Shown: in pieces, positions 18,555 to 27,465 of the stretch
Position numbering within the stretch: position 1 is the stretch's first letter
Layout: every line of letters begins with the position of its first letter
Source: Hyphomicrobiales bacterium
Lineage (GTDB): Bacteria > Pseudomonadota > Alphaproteobacteria > Rhizobiales > JACESI01
Assembly (NCBI GenBank): GCA_039973685.1
Contig: JBDWKL010000032.1
Coordinates: 1 to 45,821, forward strand
DNA: 45,821 bases
Direction: 5' to 3'
The notes under the pieces: model-generated
Database searches by the model: none
Told to the model about the DNA's origin: nothing
What the model saw: the letters and a program-made list of their open reading frames with translations, nothing else
Translations under genes and position numbers: made by a program

Positions 18555-18582
18555 AACGCGGGGCTTCGGCTCCGCGTTTTTG
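18555..18582 (+). terminator. Rho-independent terminator after hupE
   Basis: The arms ACGCGG and CCGCGT, with GG/CT pairs and a CTTCGG-type stable loop between them, form a GC-rich hairpin directly followed by TTTTTG. It lies about 40 bases after the hupE stop and isolates this gene from the EamA gene downstream. Confidence 0.88.
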
Positions 18583-18627
18583 TTTGCGGCAAAGGTTATT
18601 GGCTCCAAGTATAAAGGGGAGGCGGGA

Positions 18628-19554
18628 ATGACAATCGCGACTACCCATGCACGGCCTCACTTTGTGGCGCGCGGTGTTATGCTGATCATTGCGGGCACTT
18701 TCCTCATTTCAATGCAGGACGCCGTCGTCAAAATTTTTTCTGAGCACCTAACCCTTTGGCAATTGTTTGTTATTCGTGGGGTTTTGACCATTCCTTTGTT
18801 TGTTTTGCTTGGGTGGGGATTTAATGCTCATAAAACATTGCTTCGTGATGCCATGCGCCCTTGGGTGCTTGTGCGCGGTTTCTTCATTGCGATAACGCTG
18901 CTGCTTTTTTACGCGGCTCTTCCTTTCTCACAAATTTCGACACTTGCTGCCGTGATTTATCTAAGTCCGGTATTGATCGTGATCTTCTCGTCATTCCTCA
19001 TTAATGAGCCGGTGAAACTTTCGGGCTGGGTTGGTGTGTGTTTGGGGTTTTTGGGAGTGCTGGTGTTATTGCAGCCGGGTACTGATGCCTTTTCAAGTTG
19101 GACACTTTTGCCACTCGTGGGCGTGGTTTTATATGCCTTTGCCCATATTATTACACGGGTTCATTGCCAAGATGTGCCCGCCGTAGCGCTTGGCTTTTCG
19201 CTGAATTTAGCAATGCTCTTTCTTGGTGTAATCGGCAGTATATTCATAGGGTTAGAGTTTTTCGGTAATGAGCTGGTGGGTTCGCACCCTTACATTTTTG
19301 GGGAGTGGCAAGCTCTCGATTTGTCTGTGTGGTTTATCCTTGTTCATCTCGCTGCAATTGCTGCTATTTCGGCCTTTGTTATTGCAGGCGCTTATCAATC
19401 AGCACCCCCGTCAATTATCGCGACATTTGAATATTCGTTTCTCATCTTTGCCGCTTTTTGGGACGTTTTTTACTTTGAAACACCGCTAACGGTCACAGCT
19501 ATTATTGGCATGATGATGATTGTTGGTGCGGGAATGTTGGTGCTAAAGCGCTGA
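18628..19554 (+). CDS. EamA/DMT-superfamily permease
   Basis: The 308-aa protein has about ten membrane helices in two homologous five-helix halves, the pattern of the drug/metabolite transporter superfamily (EamA domains). Recognisable features are the early helix GTFLISMQDAVVKIFSE, the AALPFSQISTLAAVIYLSPVL end of the first repeat, and the GAYQSAPPSIIATFEYSFLIFAAFWD block of the second. The substrate cannot be read from sequence. The ATG at 18628 follows a purine-rich AAGGGGAGGCGGGA stretch, better than an upstream in-frame start that overlaps the hupE terminator. It lies between that terminator and ddl. Confidence 0.88.
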   Translation: MTIATTHARPHFVARGVMLIIAGTFLISMQDAVVKIFSEHLTLWQLFVIRGVLTIPLFVLLGWGFNAHKTLLRDAMRPWVLVRGFFIAITLLLFYAALPFSQISTLAAVIYLSPVLIVIFSSFLINEPVKLSGWVGVCLGFLGVLVLLQPGTDAFSSWTLLPLVGVVLYAFAHIITRVHCQDVPAVALGFSLNLAMLFLGVIGSIFIGLEFFGNELVGSHPYIFGEWQALDLSVWFILVHLAAIAAISAFVIAGAYQSAPPSIIATFEYSFLIFAAFWDVFYFETPLTVTAIIGMMMIVGAGMLVLKR

Positions 19555-19623
19555 ATGCATGGCCAGATTCAGCCGAATCACGCATGATACTGGTTAATTT
19601 AAATCAGCACCAAGGGCCTTCCC

Positions 19624-20550
19624 ATGTCTCAAAAACACGTTGCCGTTTTAATGGGTGGATGGTCATCAGAGCGTCCCGTCTCATTATCAACAGGGGAAGA
19701 ATGCGCCAAAGCTCTCGAAGGTGAGGGCTACCGTGTCAGCCGTGTTGATGTGGATCGCAATGTGGCGCAAAAGCTTGCTGAATTGAAGCCAGACGTTGCT
19801 TTTAACGCGCTTCATGGCCCTTTTGGTGAAGATGGTGCGATACAAGGCATCCTAGAATTCTTAGATATTCCCTATACCCACTCTGGCATTATGGCGTCTG
19901 CTCTTGCCATGAACAAAGACCGTGCAAAAGCTGTCATGAAAGACGCAGGTGTGCCGGTTGCAGAACATCGCATTATGAACCGATTTGACATCGGAACTGA
20001 GCACCCAATGGACCCACCTTATGTGGTGAAGCCGGTCAATGAAGGGTCTTCTTTCGGTGTCATAATTGTCCTTGATGATCAAAAAACACCACCGCCTGAA
20101 ATATCGAGTGATAACTGGCCCTATGGTGACATCGTCATGGTCGAGCGATACGTTTCTGGCCGTGAGCTCACATGTGCTGTGATGGATGGTGAAGCCCTTG
20201 ATGTGATTGAAATTGTTTCAATTGACCACAAGTTTTACGATTATGATGCTAAATATGCACCTGGAGGCTCAAAACACGTCCTTCCTGCAAAAATTTTACC
20301 AAATATTTACCAAAATATACAGATTCTATCATCCAAGGCTCACCATGCGTTGGGGTGTCGAGGCGTAAGCCGTGCAGATTTCCGTTTTGATGAAAAATCG
20401 GATGGAAAACACGACCTTATTTGCCTCGAAGTAAACACTCAACCGGGTATGACGCCGACATCACTGGTTCCAGAAATGGCGGCCCATGCGGGGCACTCAT
20501 TTGGGGCTTTAGTTAAATGGATGGTGGAGGAAGCCAGTTGCGGGCGTTAG
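19624..20550 (+). CDS. ddl: D-alanine:D-alanine ligase
   Basis: Ddl joins two D-alanines with ATP, providing the dipeptide that MurF uses. The 308-aa ATP-grasp enzyme shows [18 protein letters not shown] with the conserved Glu in [37 protein letters not shown], the [18 protein letters not shown]-binding segment and the C-terminal [17 protein letters not shown] metal-binding block. All expected motifs are present. An AAGGG precedes the ATG. It restarts the dcw order after the 5.6 kb interruption; its 3' end overlaps ftsQ. Confidence 0.96.
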   Translation: MSQKHVAVLMGGWSSERPVSLSTGEECAKALEGEGYRVSRVDVDRNVAQKLAELKPDVAFNALHGPFGEDGAIQGILEFLDIPYTHSGIMASALAMNKDRAKAVMKDAGVPVAEHRIMNRFDIGTEHPMDPPYVVKPVNEGSSFGVIIVLDDQKTPPPEISSDNWPYGDIVMVERYVSGRELTCAVMDGEALDVIEIVSIDHKFYDYDAKYAPGGSKHVLPAKILPNIYQNIQILSSKAHHALGCRGVSRADFRFDEKSDGKHDLICLEVNTQPGMTPTSLVPEMAAHAGHSFGALVKWMVEEASCGR

Positions 20551-21458
20551 CCGAGAAAAAGCAGCCAGCACCGAGAAGTGTTAGAAGAGCTCGATTTGAA
20601 GAGGGGAAAGACCTCTCTCGTCGTCAGCTATTCGCACGTCGATTTTTCCATCGCGCTGAGGCGCGTGTGGAAACATTGCCGCGCTTCTTTTCTGCAATCA
20701 TGTCAGCAAGTGTCGTTGGCGGTCTCACGCTTTACGGCTTGGTGCTAGGTGGACATTTGGGTGATGCGGCTTCGCGAACCACGGCTCTTATCGGTTTTGA
20801 TGTTGATGCCGTGACGATCACAGGCCACCGTTTCATGCGTGAGCAAGATATTCTCGATGTGCTGGGTCTTGAGCCTGGTGTGTCGCTCGTAACCTTCAAT
20901 GTTGCTGCTGCCCATCAAACGCTTTTGCGTGAACCGTGGGTAGAATCGGCATCCGTTCGAAAGATCTATCCAGGCAAACTGCAAGTTAATCTGCAAGAAC
21001 GCCAGCCATTTGCCGTTTGGCAACGTGGTCAGATTAAGTCGATCGTTGATAGCGAAGGCCTCGTTTTGGATGATTTTGATGCTGAGGTTTATCAGGGTTT
21101 ACCGCTTTTGGTGGGCCATGGTGCACAGCGCAAAGGCGCTGAATTCCTTAATACCTTGGCTGAATTCCCTGAAATCTCAAACCGCGTTCGCGCCACGATG
21201 TTCCGTTCAGAGCGTCGCTGGGATATTTTATTGGACAACCGCATCACCGTTAAATTGCCGGAGCGCAAAGTGCGTGAAGCTTTGACGGAATTGGTGCTGC
21301 TTGAAAGCGAAAATGATATTTTGTCAAAAGACTTGGTGAGTATTGATATGCGTTTGCCTGATCGTTTGGTGATGCGCTTATCCGACGATGCAATGGTCAA
21401 TCGTCAAGCTGTTTTGAAACGGCGCAAAGAAATCAAATCCAAGGAGAAGAACATCTAA
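20538..21458 (+). CDS. ftsQ: Cell division protein FtsQ
   Basis: FtsQ is the bitopic scaffold of the FtsQLB complex. The protein has a basic cytoplasmic tail, one membrane helix ([18 protein letters not shown]), a POTRA domain ([21 protein letters not shown] and onward, including [20 protein letters not shown]) and the beta domain that follows. The TTG at 20538 is preferred because a perfect GGAGG lies 7 bases upstream at 20526-20530; it gives 306 aa and a 13-base overlap with ddl. The ATG at 20517 (313 aa) is the alternative but has no ribosome-binding site. The stop overlaps the ftsA start (TAATG). Confidence 0.9.
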   Translation: MRALAEKKQPAPRSVRRARFEEGKDLSRRQLFARRFFHRAEARVETLPRFFSAIMSASVVGGLTLYGLVLGGHLGDAASRTTALIGFDVDAVTITGHRFMREQDILDVLGLEPGVSLVTFNVAAAHQTLLREPWVESASVRKIYPGKLQVNLQERQPFAVWQRGQIKSIVDSEGLVLDDFDAEVYQGLPLLVGHGAQRKGAEFLNTLAEFPEISNRVRATMFRSERRWDILLDNRITVKLPERKVREALTELVLLESENDILSKDLVSIDMRLPDRLVMRLSDDAMVNRQAVLKRRKEIKSKEKNI

Positions 21459-22792
21459 TGATTCGCCTTGGCTCAAAAACTTCAGGATCAAAAGGCGGCT
21501 TGCCGTCTAACAAATCCACGTTGATTACGGTTTTGGACATTGGCACGACGAAAGTCTGCTGTGTTATTGCGCGTCTTCATCCAAAACGTGACAGTTTGGA
21601 ACTTTCTGATCGCACCCACATGATTGAGGTGATCGGCTTTGGTCACCAGCGTTCGCGCGGCATTAAGGGCGGCGTTGTTGTTGACCTTGATGAAGTCGAA
21701 CAGGCAATTCGCCTTGCGGTTGATGCTGCTGAGCGTCGTGCTGGGATGACAGTTGAATCACTCATTGTGAATGTGTCTGCAAGTCGCATTCGCAGTCACG
21801 CTTTCTCAGCCAGTGTTTCGCTTGCGGGACAAGCGGTTGAAGAAAATGATATTTCGCGGGTGTTACAAGCTGGCCGCAATCACACATCTGAGCCGGAAGC
21901 GGCTGTGATGCATTCTTTGCCAATTGGCTATTCGCTTGATGGTAATAATGGCATTAAAGACCCGCGTGGCATGATTGGCGAGCGTTTAGCCGTTGATATG
22001 CATGTGGTTACAGCCAATGACGCAGCCCTTCGTAATCTCGAACTTGCGATTAACCGCTGCCACTTGGCCGTTGAAGCTTTTGTAAGCTCTCCTTATTCCG
22101 CAGGCCTTGCAAGCCTTGCTGGTGATGAGGCTGAGCTTGGTGTCACCTGCATTGATATGGGCGGTGGCACGACCACAGTTTCTGTTTTTGTTGACGGCAA
22201 GTTTGTCCATTGTGATGGGCTGGCTATTGGTGGTCAGCACGTAACCATGGATTTGGCGCGCGGTCTTTCGACATCGCTGCGCAATGCTGAATTGATCAAA
22301 GTTAAACATGGCAGTGTGCTGCCTGGTAACCTTGTCGATTATGATCCGGTCAATGTGAATGTCATTGGCGATGAAAGCGGCATTGGTGCGGATGTTTCAG
22401 CATCGACGATTTCAAAAATTATTCGTCCGCGCGTGGAAGAAACCTTTGAACATGTGCGCGACAGGCTGAATGCTTCCGGTTTTGCAGGTTTGGTTGGTCG
22501 CCGTGTGGTTTTAACCGGCGGTGCGAGCCAACTAACGGGCGTTGCCGATCTAGCGCGTTCGGTTATTGGGAAAAATGTACGCCTTGGGCGACCTTTGGGG
22601 GTCACAGGTCTTCCTGTTGAAGCCCGCAGTGCTGCCTTTTCAACTGTGGTTGGTTTGATGATTTATCCACAGGTAGAGCAAGCAAGCGATGATATGGGCT
22701 GGTCTCCTGGTCGACACCACTCTGAAACGGCGATGACGGGGACAGGTGGCTATATTGGCCGTGTTGGCCGTTGGTTTGCGGAGAATTTTTAA
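21458..22792 (+). CDS. ftsA: Cell division protein FtsA
   Basis: FtsA is the actin-like ATPase that anchors FtsZ filaments to the membrane. The 444-aa sequence has the phosphate-1 loop [14 protein letters not shown] (from about residue 24), the SHS2/1C domain region (about 105-185), [14 protein letters not shown] as phosphate-2, [13 protein letters not shown] as the adenosine motif, and a C-terminal amphipathic tail ([12 protein letters not shown]) that fits the membrane-targeting helix. It starts by a one-base stop/start overlap with ftsQ. Length is typical of alphaproteobacteria. Confidence 0.96.
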   Translation: MIRLGSKTSGSKGGLPSNKSTLITVLDIGTTKVCCVIARLHPKRDSLELSDRTHMIEVIGFGHQRSRGIKGGVVVDLDEVEQAIRLAVDAAERRAGMTVESLIVNVSASRIRSHAFSASVSLAGQAVEENDISRVLQAGRNHTSEPEAAVMHSLPIGYSLDGNNGIKDPRGMIGERLAVDMHVVTANDAALRNLELAINRCHLAVEAFVSSPYSAGLASLAGDEAELGVTCIDMGGGTTTVSVFVDGKFVHCDGLAIGGQHVTMDLARGLSTSLRNAELIKVKHGSVLPGNLVDYDPVNVNVIGDESGIGADVSASTISKIIRPRVEETFEHVRDRLNASGFAGLVGRRVVLTGGASQLTGVADLARSVIGKNVRLGRPLGVTGLPVEARSAAFSTVVGLMIYPQVEQASDDMGWSPGRHHSETAMTGTGGYIGRVGRWFAENF

Positions 22793-22988
22793 GATGACGA
22801 ATGACGAAAATGCAGAAGAGGGAGCAAATGAAATTTCCTCTCATAAAGATCCACCCAGTGAGCTGGTCGATCTACCGAGTAGAACAGAACACCCAGAAAC
22901 GGGCACTAAAGCCCAGCAACTAAGTTTTTTTGAACCGACGCAACAACCCATACAAACAAAGCCGTCGCGTATCACAAGTGAGGACACC
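22793..22988 (+). other. ftsA-ftsZ spacer, open in the ftsZ frame
   Basis: The 196 bases between ftsA and the conventional ftsZ start have no stop codon in the ftsZ frame. An ATG at 22794, one base after the ftsA stop, would add a hydrophilic, disorder-like 65-residue segment ([16 protein letters not shown] and onward, ending RITSEDT). Third-position base use is neutral, and the chance of such a run being open is around one in twenty. In related genomes this spacer is normally regulatory. No clear promoter was found in it. Confidence 0.4.
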
Positions 22989-24797
22989 ATGACTATCAAT
23001 CTTCAAGCCCCTGATATCACAGAGTTGAAACCTAAAATCACCGTGTTTGGTGTTGGTGGAGCTGGCGGTAATGCTGTCAACAACATGATCAAATCCGGCC
23101 TTGAAGGGGTCGAGTTTGTGGTAGCCAATACAGATGCACAAGCATTGACCAGTTCACGTTGTGACAAGATTGTCCAAATGGGCCTTCAAGTGACCGAAGG
23201 TCTGGGCGCAGGTTCGCAGCCAGAAGTTGGTCGCCAAGCCGCAGAAGAAGTCATCGATGAAATCAATGACTACCTCAATGGTTCACATATGGCATTTATC
23301 ACTGCTGGTATGGGCGGCGGAACAGGCACAGGCGCAGCGCCAATCGTTGCGCGTGCCGCTCGCGACAAAGGTATTCTTACCGTTGGTGTTGTGACCAAGC
23401 CTTTCCAGTTTGAAGGTGGTCGCCGTATGCGTTTGGCAGAGGCTGGCATTGAAGAGCTTCAAGCCAATGTGGACACGCTCATCGTGATCCCAAACCAGAA
23501 CTTGTTCCGTATTGCGAATGAAAAAACGACATTTGCTGATGCCTTCTCAATGGCTGACCAAGTGTTGAACTCTGGCGTTAGCTGCATCACAGATTTGATG
23601 GTCAAAGAAGGTTTGATCAATCTCGATTTTGCTGATGTTCGTTCGGTTATGAACGAGATGGGCAAAGCGATGATGGGTACAGGCGAAGCATCCGGTGAAA
23701 ACCGTGCTGTTGAAGCAGCAGAAGCTGCAATCGCTAATCCATTGCTTGATGAAACATCTATGGCCGGCGCACAAGGCTTGTTGATTTCAATCACTGGCGG
23801 CAATGATTTGACTTTGTTTGAAGTGGATGAAGCGGCAACGCGTATTCGTGAAGAAGTCGATCCAGATGCAAACATCATTTTGGGTGCAACATTTGATGAA
23901 GCGCTTGAAGGTGTCGTTCGTGTTTCTGTTGTTGCAACAGGTATCGAAAAAGGTGCTCAAACAGGCGTTGTTCCTGAAATTAAAGCAGGCTCTACATTCT
24001 TGCGCCCAATCATGGAAAAACAGGCTGCAATGCCAGTAGCTCCAGTTGTGGCACCTGTAACCGCAGAAGCAGCGATTGAAGCAGAACTTGCAATTGAAGC
24101 GCCAGCCGCTGTTGCACCAGCAATGGAAACAGAGCAGTCTAAATCTGATCCAGCAGTTACGATTGCGCCGTTTGCGCCAAGTACTGAAGCAATGCAATTG
24201 GCACAAGGTGGCGATATGCCAGCTGTTGAAGATTTGGAAGCGCCAGCAATGCCTGCAATGGCAGAAGCGCCTGCGGCACCAAGCGAGCCTTTCATTCCTG
24301 CGACTGCTGAAGAGCCATTTGTGACGCAAAAAATGCCAAGCGTTGATGATTTTCCGATGATTGTTCAAGAAGAAATTCGGGCTAAATCAGAATCGTCACT
24401 AGAGCTTGAAACACAAGACGAACGTGGCGCACTTGGTCTATTAAAGCGGATCACGACTGCGACATTGGGTACACACAAGAAGGAAGAGGACAACGTAACC
24501 GCTGCTCCAAATCTTTCTGGCGCACCACAAATGCCAGAAGCTGCACCTCTCGCCACACCTGCACCAGCACCGCTGCAAGCACAGGCACCAGCGCCAATGC
24601 AGGATCAAGCGAACCAAGCAAATGCATTTGCAAAACCAGCTCAACCACGTGCTCAAGCACCGGAGCCGCAGGCACCACAATACGCGCCACAAGCCGGACA
24701 ACTTGATCCGCATGGTCGTGCAACACCTGCTGCACAACCAGCACTTGCAGAGGATCAACTAGAGATTCCAGCATTTTTGCGTCGCCAAGCTCAATAG
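22989..24797 (+). CDS. ftsZ: Cell division protein FtsZ
   Basis: FtsZ is the tubulin-like GTPase that forms the division ring. The GTPase core (about 1-320) contains [15 protein letters not shown], the tubulin signature GGGTGTG at residues 109-115, and NLDFADV in the T7 loop. It is followed by a long Ala/Pro/Gln/Glu-rich linker of roughly 260 residues, and the conserved C-terminal peptide [10 protein letters not shown] that binds FtsA. Total 602 aa, as in other rhizobial FtsZ proteins. The ATG at 22989 matches the family N-terminus and follows GAGG 5 bases upstream. The frame stays open upstream to an ATG at 22794, so a 65-residue extension is possible. Confidence 0.96.
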   Translation: MTINLQAPDITELKPKITVFGVGGAGGNAVNNMIKSGLEGVEFVVANTDAQALTSSRCDKIVQMGLQVTEGLGAGSQPEVGRQAAEEVIDEINDYLNGSHMAFITAGMGGGTGTGAAPIVARAARDKGILTVGVVTKPFQFEGGRRMRLAEAGIEELQANVDTLIVIPNQNLFRIANEKTTFADAFSMADQVLNSGVSCITDLMVKEGLINLDFADVRSVMNEMGKAMMGTGEASGENRAVEAAEAAIANPLLDETSMAGAQGLLISITGGNDLTLFEVDEAATRIREEVDPDANIILGATFDEALEGVVRVSVVATGIEKGAQTGVVPEIKAGSTFLRPIMEKQAAMPVAPVVAPVTAEAAIEAELAIEAPAAVAPAMETEQSKSDPAVTIAPFAPSTEAMQLAQGGDMPAVEDLEAPAMPAMAEAPAAPSEPFIPATAEEPFVTQKMPSVDDFPMIVQEEIRAKSESSLELETQDERGALGLLKRITTATLGTHKKEEDNVTAAPNLSGAPQMPEAAPLATPAPAPLQAQAPAPMQDQANQANAFAKPAQPRAQAPEPQAPQYAPQAGQLDPHGRATPAAQPALAEDQLEIPAFLRRQAQ

Positions 24798-24827
24798 AGG
24801 CGAGCATCCCATTGTAACACTTGTTAA

Positions 24828-24850
24828 TAGTCCGCCCTTGTGGCGGACTA
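24828..24850 (+). terminator. Perfect hairpin after ftsZ
   Basis: TAGTCCGCC (24828-24836) and GGCGGACTA (24842-24850) pair completely around a 5-base loop, 31 bases after the ftsZ stop. There is no T-run after it on the + strand (ACTATTTG follows), so it is a weak intrinsic terminator at best, or a 3'-end stabilising or processing hairpin for the dcw transcript. Confidence 0.55.
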
Positions 24851-24903
24851 ACTATTTGAAAGTAAATTGAAATATCGATTAATATTCAGTTAGAAACCGT
24901 GAT

Positions 24904-24932
24904 TTGTGAAACTGTTTTGAGGCAGGTATCTT
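24904..24932 (+). promoter_or_regulatory. Candidate sigma-70-type promoter for the lpxC leader
   Basis: TTGTGA (24904-24909) and TATCTT (24927-24932) are separated by 17 bases; each matches four of six consensus positions. Transcription would start near 24940, giving a leader of about 165 bases before lpxC. It lies after the ftsZ hairpin, so it would let lpxC be expressed separately from the division genes. Found by inspection only. Confidence 0.4.
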
Positions 24933-25031
24933 AGAGACAACAAAACGTGGTTTTGGGCATGCAGTGTAAAAGGGTTGAAACCTAGCGGTGCGTGCTTCCG
25001 AGAATAACACGGTGACATGTGGTGGTGCTGG

Positions 25032-25061
25032 CTCTTCGGGTTTTTGAAGAGTTTTAGTTTT
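25032..25061 (+). terminator. Attenuator-like hairpin in the lpxC leader
   Basis: CTCTTC (25032-25037) pairs with GAAGAG (25046-25051) around an 8-base loop and is followed by TTTTAGTTTT. This resembles an intrinsic terminator placed 43 bases before the lpxC start codon. The rest of the 24798-25104 spacer holds the ftsZ hairpin, the candidate promoter and two short possible stems (CAAAAC/GTTTTG and GGTT/AACC) but no gene. Confidence 0.45.
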
Positions 25062-25104
25062 AGAGACAAGCTAACCAAGCGCTTTGAAAGGCTGAAATTA
25101 AGAT

Positions 25105-26073
25105 ATGAGTGTCCGCACAAAATTTACGACCAACCCGTCGGTTCAGCACACTATTTCACAATCCATTTCTTTCGATGGAAAGGGCGTTCACGGCAATCAA
25201 GCTGTTCGGATGACCTTGAACCCTGCGCCAGCCAATACGGGTGTTGTTTTCGTCCGTACGTCAGGTGAAGGCCGCAGTACTGAAATTAAAGCGCGACATG
25301 ATTTTGTTGGTGCAACTGAATTATGCACGATTGTCGGCGATCCAAATGATCTGTTTGTTGCGACTATCGAACACTTGATGGCGGCATTGGCGGCTTTGAG
25401 TGTCGATAATGTTATCATTGACATTACCGGCCCTGAAGTTCCGGTTATGGATGGTAGCTCGTCAGTCTTCATCGAAGAGATTTGTGACGTTGGTTTGATC
25501 GCGCAAACGGCTCGCCGTAAATATATTAAAATTGAAAATCCTATCCGCGTTGAAATGAATGGTTCATGGGCTGAGTTCCAGCCTTATGATGGCTGTGAGT
25601 TTGACGTTGAGATCGATTTTGATGACCCAGCTATTGGCAATCAGCGTTTTATTACGGAACTTACAGGCGATCGCTTTAGCCAGGAAATTTCGCGAGCGCG
25701 CACTTTTGGCTTCATGAAGGATGTCGAAAAACTCTGGAAGGCTGGGTATGCACTCGGTTCTTCTTTTGAAAATTCAGTGGTAATTGGCGACAAAGGGATC
25801 ATGAATCCTGAAGGTCTTCGTTTTGACGATGAATTTGTGCGTCATAAATTGCTTGACGCTGTTGGTGATCTTGCTCTTGCTGGTGCGCCGTTCTTGGGCC
25901 GTTATCGCTCTTATCGCGGTGGCCATAAGCTGAATTATTTGATGGTTAAAGCATTGTTTGAACAGCAAGATTGCTGGTCGTACCATGAACTTGCTCGTTC
26001 TGGCTTCACGGTTGCTCCGCTTACCAATATTGGGGTTGAACCCGCTGTTGCTTTGGCGCCCTCACAAAACTAA
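25105..26073 (+). CDS. lpxC: UDP-3-O-acyl-N-acetylglucosamine deacetylase LpxC
   Basis: LpxC is the zinc enzyme of the committed step of lipid A synthesis. The zinc ligands align with the E. coli enzyme: H90 in TIEHLMAALAAL, and H247 and D251 in HKLLDAVGD; the general base H274 lies in GGHKLNYL at exactly the E. coli spacing (27 residues after the first HKLLD His). FDGKGVHGNQAVRMTLNPAP opens the first domain, and the EVPVMDGSSSVFIEEI block is standard. 322 aa is normal. It commonly follows ftsZ. The leader has a candidate promoter and an attenuator-like hairpin. Confidence 0.97.
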   Translation: MSVRTKFTTNPSVQHTISQSISFDGKGVHGNQAVRMTLNPAPANTGVVFVRTSGEGRSTEIKARHDFVGATELCTIVGDPNDLFVATIEHLMAALAALSVDNVIIDITGPEVPVMDGSSSVFIEEICDVGLIAQTARRKYIKIENPIRVEMNGSWAEFQPYDGCEFDVEIDFDDPAIGNQRFITELTGDRFSQEISRARTFGFMKDVEKLWKAGYALGSSFENSVVIGDKGIMNPEGLRFDDEFVRHKLLDAVGDLALAGAPFLGRYRSYRGGHKLNYLMVKALFEQQDCWSYHELARSGFTVAPLTNIGVEPAVALAPSQN

Positions 26074-26203
26074 TACGCTTTCGGCATTTACCATTTTTGT
26101 TAAAACACTTGTTTTTGATTGAACTTAGGACGAATTGCCGTTTTTTCGCCTTTTTATCCGTGATATAAGATCTGCGGGCCAGAGAGTTTTTTTTGGGGAA
26201 GAT

Positions 26204-27385
26204 ATGCTGCGTAAAATAATGATCATCACTTTTGCAATGACACCGATGGTGCTTGCTGGGTGCTCTTCAGTTCCATTTGGTGACAGGTTTGGCAATGGCA
26301 AGGCCAAGAAAGAAGCAGCAGCTGATGCCGCCGCTTTGATTGCAAAACCTGAAATTCCAGCACAAAGCCTGCTTAATGCTGGTGTTCGCAACATCAATAC
26401 TGGTGATCACAAGAGAGCGCAAAAAGCTTTCGCAGAGCTTGGAAAACAGCACCCATTCTCAAAAGAAGCTGAACGCTCGCTCGTTTTGTCCGCGTTTTCG
26501 CATTATTCCGAAGCTGAATACGACAAGACCGTTTCTACAGCTGAGCGCTTTATTCAACTATATCCAGGCAGCACTGATGCAGCTTATATGCAGTATTTGA
26601 TTGGCGAATCGCATTTTAAACAAGTGTCATCGATTTTGCTTGATCAGGAAGATACAAGGAAAGGTCTGCGTGCTTATTCAAACCTTATCCGTTTGTACCC
26701 TGAATCGAAATACGTAGAAGATTCTAAGACCAAGATCATTTTCATGAATGACCAGCTTGCTGGTAAGGAAATGCAGGTTGGTCGCTATTATCAAGAAAAA
26801 AACCAGCACTTAGCAGCGGTAAATCGTTTCCGTGGCGTTGCTGAAAACTTCCAAAAAACCCGTCACATTGAAGAATCGTTATATCGTTTGACGGAAAGCT
26901 ATTTGGCTCTTGGTATCGTCAATGAGGCTCAAACTGCTGGGGCTTTGTTGGGCTACAATTATCCTGAATCTGAATGGTACAAAGATGCCTATTCATTGTT
27001 GAGTGGCCGAAAACTCGAGCCGAGCTTTAATCCGCGCTCACGCCTTCGTAAAATCCTGCCGTTCAGTGGTAAGAAAAAACCGCAGTCTGTGCCTGTTGCG
27101 ACTGCGCCAGTGATACCTAACAATCAATCTGTTTCTTCGGCCGTGGGCGCTAGTGCACCAGTAGTGTTCGAACAAGCAGTGCCCAACACCAGCAACGCTG
27201 CTGCTGCGGCGGCCGCTGTTGTGACCCCAGAACAAGATGTTCCAGCTTTGGCTGCTGCATCTGTTCAGCCTGTGCAGTCGGCGGGTATTGTTGAAGCGGA
27301 TAGTTTGCAAGCTGCAACGGAAGTTGCGTCGGCCAAAAAGACCGGATTTAAGCGCTTCATCCCATTTGTGGGTAAAAAGAACTAG
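26204..27385 (+). CDS. bamD: Outer membrane assembly lipoprotein BamD, with C-terminal extension
   Basis: BamD is the essential TPR lipoprotein of the BAM complex that inserts outer-membrane beta-barrels. The signal ends in the lipobox VLAGC with C20 as the lipidated residue, followed by TPR repeats (about 50-265) with family segments SYSEAEYDKTVSTAERFIQLYP-like and GRYYQEKNQHLAAVNRF. The start at 26204, after GGGGAAG, is chosen because it alone places the signal peptide at the N-terminus. After the TPR part there is an unusual extension of about 115 residues, rich in Ala, Val, Pro and Gln, bounded by two similar basic motifs, KILPFSGKKK and KRFIPFVGKKN. Confidence 0.93.
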   Translation: MLRKIMIITFAMTPMVLAGCSSVPFGDRFGNGKAKKEAAADAAALIAKPEIPAQSLLNAGVRNINTGDHKRAQKAFAELGKQHPFSKEAERSLVLSAFSHYSEAEYDKTVSTAERFIQLYPGSTDAAYMQYLIGESHFKQVSSILLDQEDTRKGLRAYSNLIRLYPESKYVEDSKTKIIFMNDQLAGKEMQVGRYYQEKNQHLAAVNRFRGVAENFQKTRHIEESLYRLTESYLALGIVNEAQTAGALLGYNYPESEWYKDAYSLLSGRKLEPSFNPRSRLRKILPFSGKKKPQSVPVATAPVIPNNQSVSSAVGASAPVVFEQAVPNTSNAAAAAAAVVTPEQDVPALAAASVQPVQSAGIVEADSLQAATEVASAKKTGFKRFIPFVGKKN

Positions 27386-27418
27386 CACAGTTATAACAAC
27401 GCTGGCTTGTCTGGCCGT

Positions 27419-27460
27419 TAGCGATATATAATCAGGAGAGACACTCCTGATTCATCGCTA
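27419..27460 (+). promoter_or_regulatory. Long hairpin directly upstream of recN
   Basis: AATCAGGAG (27430-27438) pairs perfectly with CTCCTGATT (27444-27452), and the flanks TAGCGAT (27419-27425) and ATCGCTA (27454-27460) extend the stem past a small asymmetric bulge, giving 16 pairs. It ends 5 bases before the recN ATG. The only good ribosome-binding-like sequence nearby (AGGAG) is locked inside the stem. There is no T-run, so it is not a typical terminator for bamD. Confidence 0.6.
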
Positions 27461-27465
27461 TATCC

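Noticed and set aside
22793-22988. CtrA sites (TTAA-N7-TTAA) controlling ftsZ or other genes
   Set aside because: None with correct spacing was seen here or in the spacers near 24850, 39450 or 43380; the closest has N5.
24000-24780. Long antisense frames across the FtsZ linker, rich in Cys/Trp or Ala/Ser
   Set aside because: They are by-products of the repetitive Ala/Pro/Gln codons of the linker; FtsZ on the + strand is certain.
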